Below, piece after piece: positions 26,869 through 35,911 of a stretch of DNA of 64,000 nucleotides. Within the stretch, counting starts at the first letter, position 1, and each line of letters begins with the position of its first letter. The position numbers were made by a program, and so were the translations under genes. Source of the stretch: Streptomyces sp. NBC_01260 (GTDB lineage Bacteria; Actinomycetota; Actinomycetes; Streptomycetales; Streptomycetaceae); assembly GCF_036226405.1 (NCBI RefSeq), contig NZ_CP108464.1, positions 9,052,001-9,116,000 on the forward strand. Direction: 5' to 3'. The notes beneath the pieces are model-generated. The model did no database searches and had not been told where the DNA came from. It saw only the letters and a list, made by a program, of their open reading frames with translations.

Positions 26869-26888
26869 CTCGTGCGCCCGGCGGTGTC
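26862..26888 (+). promoter_or_regulatory. ECF41-type promoter of the CMD-sigJ operon
   Basis: TGTCACA (26862-26868), a 16-nt spacer, then TGTC (26885-26888). ECF41 sigma factors are known to recognise TGTCACA and CGTC elements at about this spacing, usually in front of their own CMD/oxidoreductase partner. The -10 differs by one base. An AAGGAG ribosome site follows at 26923. Confidence 0.6.
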
Positions 26889-26933
26889 TTCATGTCAAAC
26901 AGGCCGCAAGGCCGCTGAAACAAGGAGAACACC

Positions 26934-27503
26934 ATGACACCGCGTATCCCCAAGGCCGAGCTTCCCGCCGAGATGAAGGAAGCTCTCATCCAGCAGCTCG
27001 GCTCCGTGCCCGAGCCCGTTGAGGTGGTCTTCAACAACCCCGCCGTCGCCACCTCCAACCTGGAGTTCTCGGCGAAGGCCGCCGCGTGGGACGCGGTGGA
27101 CGAGGGCCTCAAGACGTTCGCGCACATGGCCGTGGCGGCCCAGGTCGGCTGCAGCTGGTGCCTGGACATCAACTACTTCGCCGCGCTGAACCAGAACCTG
27201 GACCTGACCAAGGCCAGCCAGGTGCCCAACTGGCGTGACTCCGACGCGTTCACCCCGCTGGAGTGCGAGGTGATGGAGTACTCGGAGGCCATGACGAACA
27301 CCCCGCCGACCGTCTCGGACGAGCTGTCGGCGAGCCTGCTCAAGCAGCTCGGCCCGGCGGGCCTGGTCGAGCTCACCGTGTTCGTCGGCTTCGCCAACCT
27401 CTCCACCCGGGTCAACACCGCGCACGGGATCACCTCGCAGGGCTACTCCGAAGCCTGCCAGATCCCGCTGGCCGAGCGGCCCCGGACGGCCGGCGCAGTC
27501 TGA
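26934..27503 (+). CDS. carboxymuconolactone decarboxylase (AhpD-like) family protein
   Basis: 189 residues. The AhpD-type redox motif is present: QVGCSWCLDINYF with the CxxC pair, in a helical CMD fold. Such proteins are peroxidase/reductase-like and are the classic partner of ECF41 sigma factors. ATG 26934 is preceded by AAGGAGAACACC. The sigma factor starts 4 nt after the stop. Confidence 0.9.
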   Translation: MTPRIPKAELPAEMKEALIQQLGSVPEPVEVVFNNPAVATSNLEFSAKAAAWDAVDEGLKTFAHMAVAAQVGCSWCLDINYFAALNQNLDLTKASQVPNWRDSDAFTPLECEVMEYSEAMTNTPPTVSDELSASLLKQLGPAGLVELTVFVGFANLSTRVNTAHGITSQGYSEACQIPLAERPRTAGAV

Positions 27504-27507
27504 CACC

Positions 27508-28398
27508 ATGATCGGTGTGACTCATGACGCCATGACCGGCGACCCGTTCGTCGCCCACCGCAGCCTGCTGTTCACCGTCGCCTACGAGATGCTCGGCTCC
27601 GCGGCCGATGCGGAGGACGTGCTGCAGGAGACCTGGCTGCGGTGGGCCGACGTCGATCACTCCCAGGTGCGCGAGCCCCGGGCGTATCTGGTGCGGGCCG
27701 TCACCCGCCAGTCCCTCAACCGGCTGCGCTCGCTGTCGCGCAGCCGCGAGGACTACGTGGGGGAGTGGCTTCCGGAGCCGCTGCTGACCAGCCCCGATGT
27801 GGCCGAGGACGTCGAACTGGCGGAGAGTGTCTCGATCGCGATGCTGACCGTGCTCGAGACACTCGCGCCCACCGAACGCGCCGTCTTCGTGCTCCGCGAG
27901 GTCTTCGACATGCCGTACGGGGAGATCGCGGAAGCCGTCGGCAAGTCGGCGGCCGCCGTACGGCAGATCGCGCGGCGCGCACGCGAGCACGTGGCGGCCC
28001 GCCGGCCGCGGATGCAGGTGAGCCGCTCGGAACAGCAGGTCGTGGTGGAGCGGTTCCTGACCGCACTGCGTACCGGGAAGCTTCAGGACCTGCTGGAGGT
28101 CATGGCCCCTGACGTGGTCATGATCGCCGACGGGGGCGGGATCGTGTCGGCCGCTCTGGTGCCGATCTGCGGTGCCGCCCAGGTGGCGCCGGTGCTCGCC
28201 AGGGCGGAGCGGCTCGTCGAGGCGCTCGAGACGACGCCCGTGTGGCTCAACGGCGCCCCCGCGGGCCGTATCGAGTTCGACGGCGAGCCGGCCGCGGTGA
28301 GCATCGAGGTCGAGAACGGCCTCATTACACGGATCTATGTGGTGCGCAACCCTCACAAGCTGACACGCCTCGACGAGCCGGCCCGACTGGCCAGGTGA
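27508..28398 (+). CDS. sigJ: ECF41-family RNA polymerase sigma factor (SigJ-like)
   Basis: 296 residues. Sigma region 2 begins HRSLLFTVAYEMLGSAADAE and includes DVLQETWLRW; region 4 includes TERAVFVLREVFDMPYGEIA. The C-terminal SnoaL-like extension carries the ECF41 hallmarks DGGG (in IADGGGIVSAAL) and NPxKL (RNPHKLTRL). In this family the extension replaces a separate anti-sigma factor and tunes activity. It likely drives its own operon from the promoter at 26862. Confidence 0.93.
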   Translation: MIGVTHDAMTGDPFVAHRSLLFTVAYEMLGSAADAEDVLQETWLRWADVDHSQVREPRAYLVRAVTRQSLNRLRSLSRSREDYVGEWLPEPLLTSPDVAEDVELAESVSIAMLTVLETLAPTERAVFVLREVFDMPYGEIAEAVGKSAAAVRQIARRAREHVAARRPRMQVSRSEQQVVVERFLTALRTGKLQDLLEVMAPDVVMIADGGGIVSAALVPICGAAQVAPVLARAERLVEALETTPVWLNGAPAGRIEFDGEPAAVSIEVENGLITRIYVVRNPHKLTRLDEPARLAR

Positions 28399-28465
28399 CA
28401 GGCGTCATGACTGGTCCGGGCGGTGCCTACCGCCCGGACCGGTCCATATCCAGACAGGGAGTGTC

Positions 28466-28972
28466 ATGGACACCACTGCCCGCCCCACCCCCGGCTGGGG
28501 CACCGCCGCCGGGATTCTCGCTCTCACTCCGCCGCGCCCCCCGAGTGGCGAGCACGGCGGTCCGACCCTGGACCGTCTGCTGATCACCGAGCGCATCGCC
28601 CGCTACGGCTGGGCCTACGACGAGCGCGACCAGGCCGCCCTCGCCGAGTGCTTCACCGCCGACGCCACCTGGCAGGCCACGGTCATGGGAGAGATCGAGA
28701 CCCCGCTGCACCGGGGCGCCGAGACCATCGCGGCGGCCGAAGCGGCGCTCTGGCCCCAGCAGGGCGACCAGCGGCGCCACCTGTTCAGCAACCACGTGAT
28801 CGACCTGTCCGGCGACGAGGCGACCGCGCATGCCTACATGATCCAGCTGCGCATCCAGGATGCCACCTCCTCACTGGCCGTCTCCGGGGCCTACCGCTTT
28901 CACCTGCGCCGCGAGGCGGACGGGGGCTGGCGCATCGACACGCTCCGTAGCGCTCTCGACAACCTCAGGTGA
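28466..28972 (+). CDS. SnoaL-like (NTF2-fold) domain protein
   Basis: 168 residues. The core LLITERIARYGWAYDERDQAA ... FTADATWQATVMGE ... HRGAETIAAAEAALWP is the SnoaL/NTF2 pattern used by small polyketide cyclases, isomerases and dehydratases. It lies 67 nt downstream of the sigma factor and is probably in the same transcriptional unit. Substrate unknown. Confidence 0.85.
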   Translation: MDTTARPTPGWGTAAGILALTPPRPPSGEHGGPTLDRLLITERIARYGWAYDERDQAALAECFTADATWQATVMGEIETPLHRGAETIAAAEAALWPQQGDQRRHLFSNHVIDLSGDEATAHAYMIQLRIQDATSSLAVSGAYRFHLRREADGGWRIDTLRSALDNLR

Positions 28973-29192
28973 GCCCCGCGAGTCGCAGCAGCAGCGACTT
29001 GACCTCCGTGGCGGGGAGCGTTCCGCTCACCTCGCCGGGGCGCGAGCACAGGAGTACGGGACCGTCCTCGGGCCGCTCCGGCAGCCTGCCGTGGCTGCCG
29101 CGCACCGGAGCCGGGTCCAGCGGGACCACGGCCATCCGGTAGCGCATGCCCAGCTTCTTGCGGGCCACCGCACCCGCCGCCTTCACCTTCAT
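28965..29192 (-). pseudogene. short ORF fused behind the IS3 relic
   Basis: 75 codons from ATG 29192 (MKVKAAGAVARKKLGMRYRM) to the stop at 28965, converging with the SnoaL gene by 8 nt. The end GEVSGTLPATEVKSLLLRLA looks like the C-terminus of a real protein whose start was lost to the IS3 insertion or deletion. Not recognised. Confidence 0.35.
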
Positions 29193-29480
29193 ATAGGCGG
29201 CGGCTTTCCGGAGGATCTCGTTGTCCTCCTTCAGCCGGGCGTTCTCCCGCCGCAGGCGCTTGAGCTCTTCCTTCGCGTCAGAGGTCATGCCGGCGTCACC
29301 CCCGCCGTCCGCCGCCTGGACACGGGTCCGGTCCTCCCGGACCCACTTGCGCAGGGTCTCCAGATGGATCCCCAGGCTGTGAGCGATGTCGGTGAGGGAA
29401 CGGTCCGGAGAGGAACCCACCAGGTCCACCGCGTCCCGCTCGAACTCTTCGGGGAGTTCTTCCGCTTTGCCACCTTGGAT
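29193..29480 (-). pseudogene. IS3-family OrfA fragment
   Basis: It contains EEFERDAVDLVGSSPDRSLT, an HTH (IAHSLGIHLETLRKWVRED) and the leucine-zipper end ELKRLRRENARLKEDNEILR-KAAAY, all hallmarks of IS3 OrfA. The frame then runs into unrelated sequence; OrfB (the DDE part) is missing. Confidence 0.8.
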
Positions 29481-29607
29481 CACTTCCCCTGGATGACGAA
29501 ACATCCAGCGTCCAGGTGTCGGAATTTCGGGGGTCACTCCACCCCGCAACCACCACGTTGCCCGTCCTCGTGCGCACCGCGAAGCTCAGCTGGCGCATCG
29601 AGAACGG

Positions 29608-29815
29608 CAGACGGTCGCGATGCCGATGCCGAACCCGGCGGCGAGCTTGGCGTAGGTGTCGTCGCACCGCAGATGAGCCAGTGCGAGCAGAGCCTGACGA
29701 CCGGCACCGAGGCGCTGCCATCGCGTACCGGCCTCCCGCCTCCGGGTAGCGAGTTGGCTGGTCGAGTAGCGCAGGGAACGGCTGGACAGATTGATCGACG
29801 ACGGGTGCACGAGTA
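29608..29815 (-). pseudogene. IS5-type (DDE_4) transposase N-terminal fragment
   Basis: Minus strand: INLSSRSLRYSTSQLATRRR ... WQRLGAGRQALLALAHLR ... DTYAKLAAGFGIGIATVCR. This is the helix-turn-helix head of the 'transposase family protein' group with DDE_4 domains. It ends abruptly at about 29608. No gene is visible from 29816 to 30090. Confidence 0.75.
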
Positions 29816-30090
29816 CGCGGAGCTCCTGGCGGTGCGGGCGATCTTGGTCGAGAACCCGTCTACCAGGAGCTTCCTCGTTGCGTGGGAGCGTTCAACTCCT
29901 GGTCGACACCAGCAGGTGGAAGGACCCTCGCTGATGGCCCTCCGCCCCCGAGTGTCGGGCACCGGAGACCCCTCGGGCGCTTCGGGCGGCGACACCGGAC
30001 CGCGCGTGCCCGGTACGCCACGTGGGTGCGGATCGTGGCCGCACAGAACCCAGGTTGCTCCGCCACCGTTGCTCAAAGAACGTCCACCGC

Positions 30091-30651
30091 TCAGCTGTCA
30101 CAACCATCGATGTCGTCGTCACACCCGTCCACCACATCCCGGGCGATGGTGTCCAGGCGCCACAGGATCAGGCCGGTGCCGTTCTTGACCGGGTCGACCC
30201 GTGCGGTGAACGGCTTACCCGCGGGGATGTTGAACTGGTCGGCCTCCCGGTCCCCGCACTCGATTCCGTACGCCTGCTCCTGATCGCCTCGCGACAGGGT
30301 GAGGGTGAGTTCCCCGATCCCGTCTGTGTCACAGGTGATGCTGAGGAGGTACGGCCGGTCGCCGGGCGTCTTCTGCTTCCTGTCCAGGCCGCTCGCGACG
30401 AACGCGCTAGCGGTGTGGACGAGTTCCGGACGCGCGTCGCTGTCGGAGGCCGATCTCAGAGCCCGCTCTGCCCGTTGCAGCGCGTCGTCCGGCTCCCAGG
30501 CACGGCTGCCGTCACCCGGCGGCTTGCTCTGCCGGTCGGCGGGCGCCGACGACCGGTCCGTTGCGCCGTTCGGCTCCTTGTTCGCTTCGGCACAGCCGGC
30601 GAGCAGAGCGATCGTTGCGAGGTAGATCGGCAGGAATTGACGTATACGCAT
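30091..30651 (-). CDS. putative secreted lipoprotein
   Basis: 186 residues. A type II signal peptide is clear: MRIRQFLPIYLATIALLAGC with the lipobox LLAGC (C20). A Ser/Pro/Asp-rich linker precedes a β-rich domain (LLSITCDTDGIGELTLTLSR) that keeps two further cysteines and an Asp-rich end with DGCDDDIDGCDS. Anchored on the outer face of the membrane; function unknown. Confidence 0.75.
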   Translation of the reverse strand: MRIRQFLPIYLATIALLAGCAEANKEPNGATDRSSAPADRQSKPPGDGSRAWEPDDALQRAERALRSASDSDARPELVHTASAFVASGLDRKQKTPGDRPYLLSITCDTDGIGELTLTLSRGDQEQAYGIECGDREADQFNIPAGKPFTARVDPVKNGTGLILWRLDTIARDVVDGCDDDIDGCDS

Positions 30652-30842
30652 GTATCCACCGTAGGTACGGGGCCGGCGGCGGGGTCGTCGCCCCGCCGCT
30701 GGCTCAACGCGGGTTGTTGCTCACTTGTCTGCGGTTATCCGCCGCAGCAGACCGGGGCCGCACACCGAGTCGCAGGACTCTTCGGCGGCTGTCTCCTCTC
30801 CGGCAGGCCGACCGCTGTGCTGCTCGCGACGGAGCGCCGAGG

Positions 30843-31707
30843 GGCGCTGTCACGTTGTTGGGTGTGTGAGTGCCTGATGGTGTGTCGGGTGTGGCGGGGG
30901 GTTGGGTTCCGGCTCCGTGCTCAGGCCGCGGCGGGCAGGTCGGCGACGCCGGTGGCCTGGTCTCAGATGGCGAAGCGGGTGGTCATCTCGGTGCGGTATT
31001 CGGGGGCGGTCATCAGGTGGCGGTGGGGTCGGTAGTGGGGTGAGATGCCGCTGAACGCGGACAGGAACTGCTGGGCTCCGCCGACGCTACGGAAGCCTTT
31101 CGTGGCGCGTTCGCGCTGCCGGGTGGGCTGGTGGCTGTTCTCGGCCCGGTTGTTGAGGCCCTTGTGGGCGCGGTGCTCGACGGAGGGCATGACCTCGCGG
31201 TGGGCCGCGCCGTAGGAGCGGAGCTTGTCGGTGACGATCACCCTCGGCACCGAGCAGGTTCTCTTGAGCAGTTTGCGGAAGAAGCGCCGGGGCCGCGGCC
31301 TTGTCCCGGCGGGACTGGACCAGGATGTCGAGCACGTTGCCGTCGGCGTCGACGGCCCGCCACAGGTACTTCTGCTCTCCGTTGATCTTCACGAAGACCT
31401 CGTCCAAGTGCCACTTGTCCCCGGGCCGGGGCCGGCGGCGGCGCAGGCCGTTGGCGTGGGCCTGCCCGAACTTCGCACACCAGCGGCGGACCGTCTCGTG
31501 GGAGACGACCACGCCACGCTCGAGCATCAGCTCCTCGACCTCGCGGAACGACAGCGGGAAGCGGTGGTACAGCCACACACAGTGGGCAATGACCTCGACC
31601 GGGTACCGGTGCCCCTTGTACGACGGCGATGCGCTGTCCACGGACGCCCCCTCCCAGCATGACCAACCAGAAGATCATCCCACCCGGTCAGTCAACGTGA
31701 CAGTGCC
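30843..31707 (-). mobile_element. IS6-family element
   Basis: Ends GGCGCTGTCACGTTG (30843) and, reversed at 31707, GGCACTGTCACGTTG. It carries one transposase gene on the minus strand (30963-31641). The right end abuts an inverted partial copy of the same element (31708-31915), so the usual 8-bp duplication is not visible. Confidence 0.8.
30963..31641 (-). pseudogene. IS6 family transposase (frameshift, early stop)
   Basis: The N-terminus MDSASPSYKGHRYPVEVIAH, the DDE Asp in DKWHLDEVFVKING and DILVQSRRDK, then after one extra base in a G4 run (31289-31292) the C-terminal half RVIVTDKLRSYGAAHREVMP and NNRAENSHQPTRQRERATKG with the catalytic Glu. It ends at TGA where the neighbouring partial copy has TGG (FAI-stop versus FAIWDQVTG), so about 12 residues are lost. 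Two lesions make activity unlikely. Confidence 0.85.
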
Positions 31708-31915
31708 GGGCATCTCACCCCACTTCCGACCCCACCGCCACCTGATGACCGCCCCCGAATACCGCACCGAGATGACCACCCGCTTCGCCATCTGGGACCA
31801 GGTCACCGGCGTCGCCGACCTGCCCGCCGCGGCCTGAGCACGGAGCCGGAACCCAACCCCCCGCCACACCCGACACACCATCAGGCACTCACACACCCAA
31901 CAACGTGACAGCGCC
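31708..31915 (+). repeat. inverted partial copy of the IS6 end
   Basis: About 205 bp matching 30843-31051 in reverse: the transposase C-terminus (ISPHFRPHRHLMTAPEYRTE, then FAIWDQVTGVADLPAAA and stop) and the terminal repeat CAACGTGACAGCGCC. It sits tail-first against the complete IS6, probably left by replicative transposition or deletion. Confidence 0.85.
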
Positions 31916-32685
31916 CGCCTCCCTCAACCGGCAAGGTCCGATTATCTCGCTGTCGAGCACATGGAAATCTATGTCGGTCGGAGTAGACATTGGGTGGCAG
32001 CGTGGTTATGGTTTCTCTCGTAGCCGAGATCAGCGAGGCCCGGCAGAGACGAACTGGCGGGCAGCAGCACGCAGTTGCAGGTAGCAGGACGGTGCGGTGG
32101 TGGAGTTTCGAAGCCAGGGTTGTTGCAGGACGGCGACGGGACTGACGGCCGGACCGGGTGGCCCGCAGGTTCAGGGGCCGCCGTGAGCAGGGCCGCGGCG
32201 AACGCGGTGGCAGTACCCGAATGTGCAGTTCGCAGGACCGCAGTGCGGTTGTCAGTGGTTCCTCGGTAAAGGCGTCGGCTGCGGACGCGCGTGCCGGGAG
32301 GTTCGGCAGTGGGGTTCTAAGCCAGAGAAGACGCAGGACGGGCGACGGGGCTGGCTGCCGGAGAGTGGCGCTTGTTCAGGTCACCAGCAGTTCGCATCAC
32401 CAGCAGTGCAAAGCAGTAGTTGATCAAGAGGGAAGAACGGAGGAGCCAGGCGCCATCAGGATCGCCCGGGCGGAATCGCTGAGCCCGGGTACCGCAGGAC
32501 ATCGATAGTGAGGTGGTCTCCGGTCAAGCAACCGCGATCCCCGCATCCCCGACAGAACTCAGGTCGGGCCAGCGGAAACAGAAGGCCGGCGCAGTTCCAG
32601 GGCCGGCAGATGGTGTAGCAGTTCCTTCGGGGCCCTGGTGCCAATGGCACCAGGGCCCCTCCAGCGTGTTTCACAGAGAGGTGCA
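31916..32685 (+). ncRNA. long repeat-built leader upstream of the MerR-type gene (candidate structured RNA)
   Basis: 770 nt without a convincing ORF. Two related modules lie about 209 nt apart: 32102-32152 and 32311-32361 share AAGCCAG and GCAGGACGG-CGACGGG with a G(C/A)CNGCCGG end. Smaller related pieces (AGCAGGACGGTGCGGT at 32082 and GCAGGACCGCAGTGCGGT at 32229) precede each. The stretch ends in a strong hairpin 27 nt before the ATG. The regular layout suggests a structured leader or a separate small RNA. No known riboswitch is recognised. Confidence 0.4.
32629..32659 (+). terminator. 14-bp perfect hairpin before the MerR-type gene
   Basis: GGGGCCCTGGTGCC-AAT-GGCACCAGGGCCCC, a 14-bp stem with a 3-nt loop, ending 26 nt before the ATG. 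No U-run follows. It could act as an attenuator, an RNA-processing signal, or the terminator of an upstream small RNA. Confidence 0.6.
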
Positions 32686-33024
32686 ATGACAGCAGACGAC
32701 TCGTTCGGCCGTCTCGATGACGACGACTACCCCGCCTACACCATGGGCCGGGCCGCCGACATGCTCGGTACTACCCAGGGCTTCCTCCGCGCGATTGGCG
32801 AAGCCCGCCTCATCACCCCGCTCCGTTCCGCTGGCGGGCACCGCCGTTACTCCCGCTACCAGCTGCGCATCGCGGCCCGAGCGCGTGAGCTCGTCGACAA
32901 CGGGACCCCCATCGAGGCCGCCTGCCGCATCGTCATCCTCGAAGACCAGCTCGAAGAGGCCCAGCGCATCAATGCCGAACACCGCCGCGCCGCCGAATCG
33001 GCGAATCCCACGGCCGTGCCCTGA
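32686..33024 (+). CDS. MerR-type HTH regulator
   Basis: 112 residues from ATG 32686, with GAGAGG 5 nt upstream; in-frame sequence before it lies in the hairpin. The HTH reads YTMGRAADMLGTTQGFLRAI ... TPLRSAGGHRRYSRYQL, the MerR recognition pattern, followed by a coiled coil (ILEDQLEEAQRINAEHRRA). There is no C-terminal effector domain. Near-identical proteins are widespread in Streptomyces. The long leader suggests control at the RNA level. Confidence 0.85.
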   Translation: MTADDSFGRLDDDDYPAYTMGRAADMLGTTQGFLRAIGEARLITPLRSAGGHRRYSRYQLRIAARARELVDNGTPIEAACRIVILEDQLEEAQRINAEHRRAAESANPTAVP

Positions 33025-33357
33025 GACGCCTGGCATCGGCCACTTCGTCGCCTCCTTTCATGCACGTCGACCGGAACGCCTCGGCGTCCCGGTCGACAGG
33101 GCCGTCGAAGCATCGGCGTTGCGCCGCGCGATGCCGGCAAGAAGACGCAGGCGCGGCTGGGGCGGTTGACCGGAGCCGCGGCCCGCAATCGTCTGGGAGG
33201 CCCGTGAAAACGCTGTGACGAGGGTGGGGCTGCCGGACCGGAAGGGGCCCAACGTGACCGGCCGGTCCGGCAGCCTCGGTGACCGGACAGACTCCGAGGC
33301 TGCCGGCCGGGTGCAGCGGGTGCGGGCCGTGGGGCGACCACCGCACCACACTGGTCT
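33025..33357. other. intergenic, no gene seen
   Basis: About 330 nt between the MerR-type gene and a convergent small gene. Frames are open on both strands because of high GC but none has a plausible start, codon pattern or family match. A short dyad (GGAACGCCTCGGCGTCC, 33072-33088) may be a terminator. Confidence 0.4.
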
Positions 33358-33546
33358 CTATCGCAGGGGCCACGGGCTGCCTGCCAGCATGACCCACTCC
33401 CGGTCCACCTGACCGGGCACGACACGCCCCGCCGCCATCCAGTGCGCGGCCAGCGCCGCGAAGATCGGCTCACCTGGCGGAGCGGGAGGCGGCGGTGCGG
33501 CGCGGTCGCTGATCTGAGTGGCGGGCCGCGTCGTCGTCTTGGTCAC
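33358..33546 (-). CDS. small hypothetical protein
   Basis: 62 residues: a Pro/Ala-rich disordered start, then PIFAALAAHWMAAGRVVPGQ and VDREWVMLAGSP. This 'PIxAxLxxxWxAxGRxVPGxxDxEW' pattern recurs in small Streptomyces plasmid/ICE proteins. Function unknown. Confidence 0.5.
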   Translation of the reverse strand: MTKTTTRPATQISDRAAPPPPAPPGEPIFAALAAHWMAAGRVVPGQVDREWVMLAGSPWPLR

Positions 33547-33575
33547 ACCGTTCTAACGCCCGACCGCCGCGACGG

Positions 33576-33812
33576 TTACCCGTGGCGGGTACGGCGTTCG
33601 CGCAGCGCGGTGCGGGCCTGGGTGATGCCGAGCAGGAGACCGAATTCCTGGAGCGCGATGTGCTGGACGTCCTCGGCGGTGGCGGGACTGCCCTCGCTGC
33701 TGCGGGCGTGGGCGAGTTCGGCGGCGCCCAGGGCGAGCAGCTGCTCGCGGTCGCGCTCGTCATGCTGGTCGGTGGTGTACGCGGCCAGGACCTGCCGCCA
33801 GATTCCGCTCAC
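33576..33812 (-). CDS. small hypothetical protein
   Basis: 78 residues from GTG 33812 ([20 protein letters not shown]), helical, with [19 protein letters not shown] and an ending [16 protein letters not shown]. The GTG overlaps the stop of the upstream frame (GTGA), indicating a former operon whose first gene is truncated at about 33905. Confidence 0.55.
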   Translation of the reverse strand: MSGIWRQVLAAYTTDQHDERDREQLLALGAAELAHARSSEGSPATAEDVQHIALQEFGLLLGITQARTALRERRTRHG

Positions 33813-33905
33813 CGGCCGCGCCCGTCGCGTGGGGCGGGAACAGCAGCCGCGTACGCGTCCTGCGGCGGATCGTCCGTCTCCGCCTCTGGGCGGTGAATGC
33901 CGAAC
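33809..33905 (-). pseudogene. C-terminal remnant of an upstream gene
   Basis: Minus strand [20 protein letters not shown] ends at 33809, overlapping the next gene's start by 4 nt. Upstream it runs into the antisense of a transposase fragment (33907-34135), so the body of the gene has been lost. Confidence 0.35.
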
Positions 33906-33906
33906 G

Positions 33907-34135
33907 GGCCCGGGGTGCCATGGGGAACCCCGACCACCGTGGTGGACGACGGCACCCGGGCCCTGCGCGGCTGGGCCATCGCCACCGCCCCGACCTCCGG
34001 CACGGTCCTCACCGCGATGCGCATGGCGCTCACCCACGAGAGCGACGTCTCGCCGTTCGGCGCGGTGCCCGAGCTCGTACGGATCGACCGCGGTCTGGAG
34101 TTCGCAGCCGGCGCGGTGAAGGAGGTCCTGGGAGC
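33907..34135 (+). pseudogene. rve-type transposase/integrase core fragment
   Basis: Plus strand [60 protein letters not shown]. This is the retroviral-integrase-like core (DDGTR ... DRGLEF) of Mu/IS-type transposases of actinobacteria. Both flanks are missing; it joins a relaxase fragment directly. Confidence 0.7.
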
Positions 34136-34143
34136 CGCGCGAG

Positions 34144-35160
34144 GTGACGCCCGGCCGCCGGCCCGTCATGGAGATTTCAGGTATCGACCAGCGGCTCATC
34201 GGCTGGCAGTCGACCCGCCGCCAGCAGATCGAGGACGCCATGTCCGTCCTGACTGCCACGTACGAGAAGAAGCACGGGCACACGCCGGGGGAGCGGGCCG
34301 CCCACGCGCTGGCCTGCCAGGCCGCCGACCGGACGCGCCCGCACAAGCGCACCGTGCTGCGGTCGCTGTCCGAGCTGCGCGAGGGATGGCGGGAGTCAGC
34401 CATCGCCGCGTTCGGCGCCGATGTCGTCTCCCGGCTGGCGGAGCGGGCGCGGGCGGCAGCCGCCGCGGCGGTGTGGGCGCGGGTACGGCCGGTGGTCGAC
34501 GTGGTTCTGGCCGCCGTCGACGTCGTCGCCGTGGTGTACGTCATGCGCGGGGCGTTCAAACGCCACCACCTGCTTGCCGAAGCCCGCCGCCACCTCTCCT
34601 ACGTCCTGCGCGGCCGCCCCCACCAGCCGGGCCTGGACGAACAGATCGTGCAGACGGCCGTCGACGACTACACCCGCCCCGTCGGCCGGGGCCGGACGAG
34701 GACCGCCGACCTGCGCGCCCTGTACCCGCGCGACACTGACGACCAGGCCGTGCTGCGCCCGCTGACCCGCAAGCGCACCGCGCCCCCGTACGAGCGGGCC
34801 CGCCTCGCTGCCGGTGCCCTGGCAGCCCGGGTCAACGCGGCGCGGCGTGCGGAGCGACTGGGCTCCCGCACCCGGCCGCGCACCGTCGCCGTGCCCGCTA
34901 CCTCGAGCTCGCACCCGCGCCCGTTCCGCACCGGACCGAACGGCGGCCGCCTCCTGGAGCCGGAGACCGGCGTCGAGACGGTGGAGCGGACCCGCCAGAC
35001 CATGGAAGCCGCCGCCGCGCAGTTGGCCGCCACGATCCAGGACAGCAAGCGGGCACGCGAAGTCGCTCACGGCCTCCGCCCACAGCCCGCCCCGGCGCCG
35101 CACACCCAGCAGCCCGGCATCCAGCACACGCCGGGCCGACCCACAGGAGGAGTCGCGTGA
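34144..35160 (+). pseudogene. MobF-type relaxase, C-terminal fragment
   Basis: 338 codons. It starts inside a domain ([20 protein letters not shown]), then KKHGHTPGERAAHALACQAA, a helical region and a disordered Pro-rich tail. Streptomyces MobF conjugative relaxases contain the ITGIDQRLIGWxSxRR segment between the TrwC catalytic domain and the rest. The catalytic His/Tyr region is absent, replaced by the transposase scrap at 33907. Its TGA overlaps a GTG with a good ribosome site (CAGGAGG). Confidence 0.65.
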
Positions 35161-35223
35161 GTACCCCGGAGAACTGCCCAACCCGCAGGACGCCCTCGCC
35201 CGAGCTCGCGCAGCCCACCAGGA

Positions 35224-35503
35224 GATGGCCACCGCGCTCGACGAGGACCAGGAGCCCGAGCCCGATGAGCCCGCGGGGTGGCAGCCGGTCTGGAAGCGGC
35301 CCCGGACACCGAAGTCGAAGGCGGCGAAGAAGCTGGAGCTGCACAAGCAGCGGCGGCGGCTCCAGGACGCCGGAAAGCGCCGCCTCGCGGCCGGGGAGTC
35401 CCGCCGGCCCCGCTCCCGGCAGAGCCGGATCGGCAACGCGGCCGCGCGCCGCGATGCCCGCGCCCTGTCCCGTGTGCGGCACTCCAGTGCCTGGCTGTGG
35501 TGA
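35224..35503 (+). CDS. small basic hypothetical protein downstream of relaxase
   Basis: 92 residues from ATG 35224 (MATALDEDQEPEPDEPAGWQ), then KRPRTPKSKAAKKLELHKQR and an Arg-rich tail. In-frame sequence further upstream (ELPNPQDALARARAAHQEM) also looks coding, so the true start may be the GTG at 35157 if a base was gained or lost near 35160. Such small basic proteins follow relaxase genes in Streptomyces. Confidence 0.5.
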
Positions 35504-35630
35504 CGATGCCGGGCATCGCCCACCGAGTGGAACCCACGATGCTCAGCATCGAGTGGACGATGTCCGGCATCCGATGCTCCGCACCGCACGCGAAGCGCAC
35601 CTCCCGGATCGGGCGCACCGGCCAACCGCC

Positions 35631-35775
35631 CACCCCTTGTCCAGCTCCGGACGGGCGACCCGGCACCCCTTGTCCAGCTTCGGGCGGGAGCCCGCCCACC
35701 CCTTGTCCAGGTCCGGACGGGCGCACGTTTCTCCTTGACCACGTTGGATAGCGGAGCGTTTCCCCTTGTCAGAGC
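35631..35775. repeat. 33-bp iteron-like tandem repeats
   Basis: Three 33-bp units, each with CACCCCTTGTCCAG followed by (C/G)T(C/T)CGG(A/G)CGGG, at about 35631-35730. Two degenerate units follow (TTTCTCCTTGACCACG and TTTCCCCTTGTCAGAG). The period is constant. They lie beside transfer-gene remnants and could be replication or transfer iterons. A minus-strand frame through them would encode a repeated RSWTRGG peptide. Confidence 0.55.
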
Positions 35776-35911
35776 AGGTCCCGGCCGCCGATCAGGTCGC
35801 GGTCTAGGGGGTCTGTGATATAGGGCCCGCCGCCGCGCGCCCGGTGCGGCGCGGTGCGGCGGCGCGCACCGGATACGCGGTGCGGTGGTGCGCCCCGGAT
35901 ACGCGGTGCGG

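Noticed and set aside
35631..35775. CRISPR array
   Set aside because: The 33-bp repeats are contiguous with no spacers and there are no cas genes.
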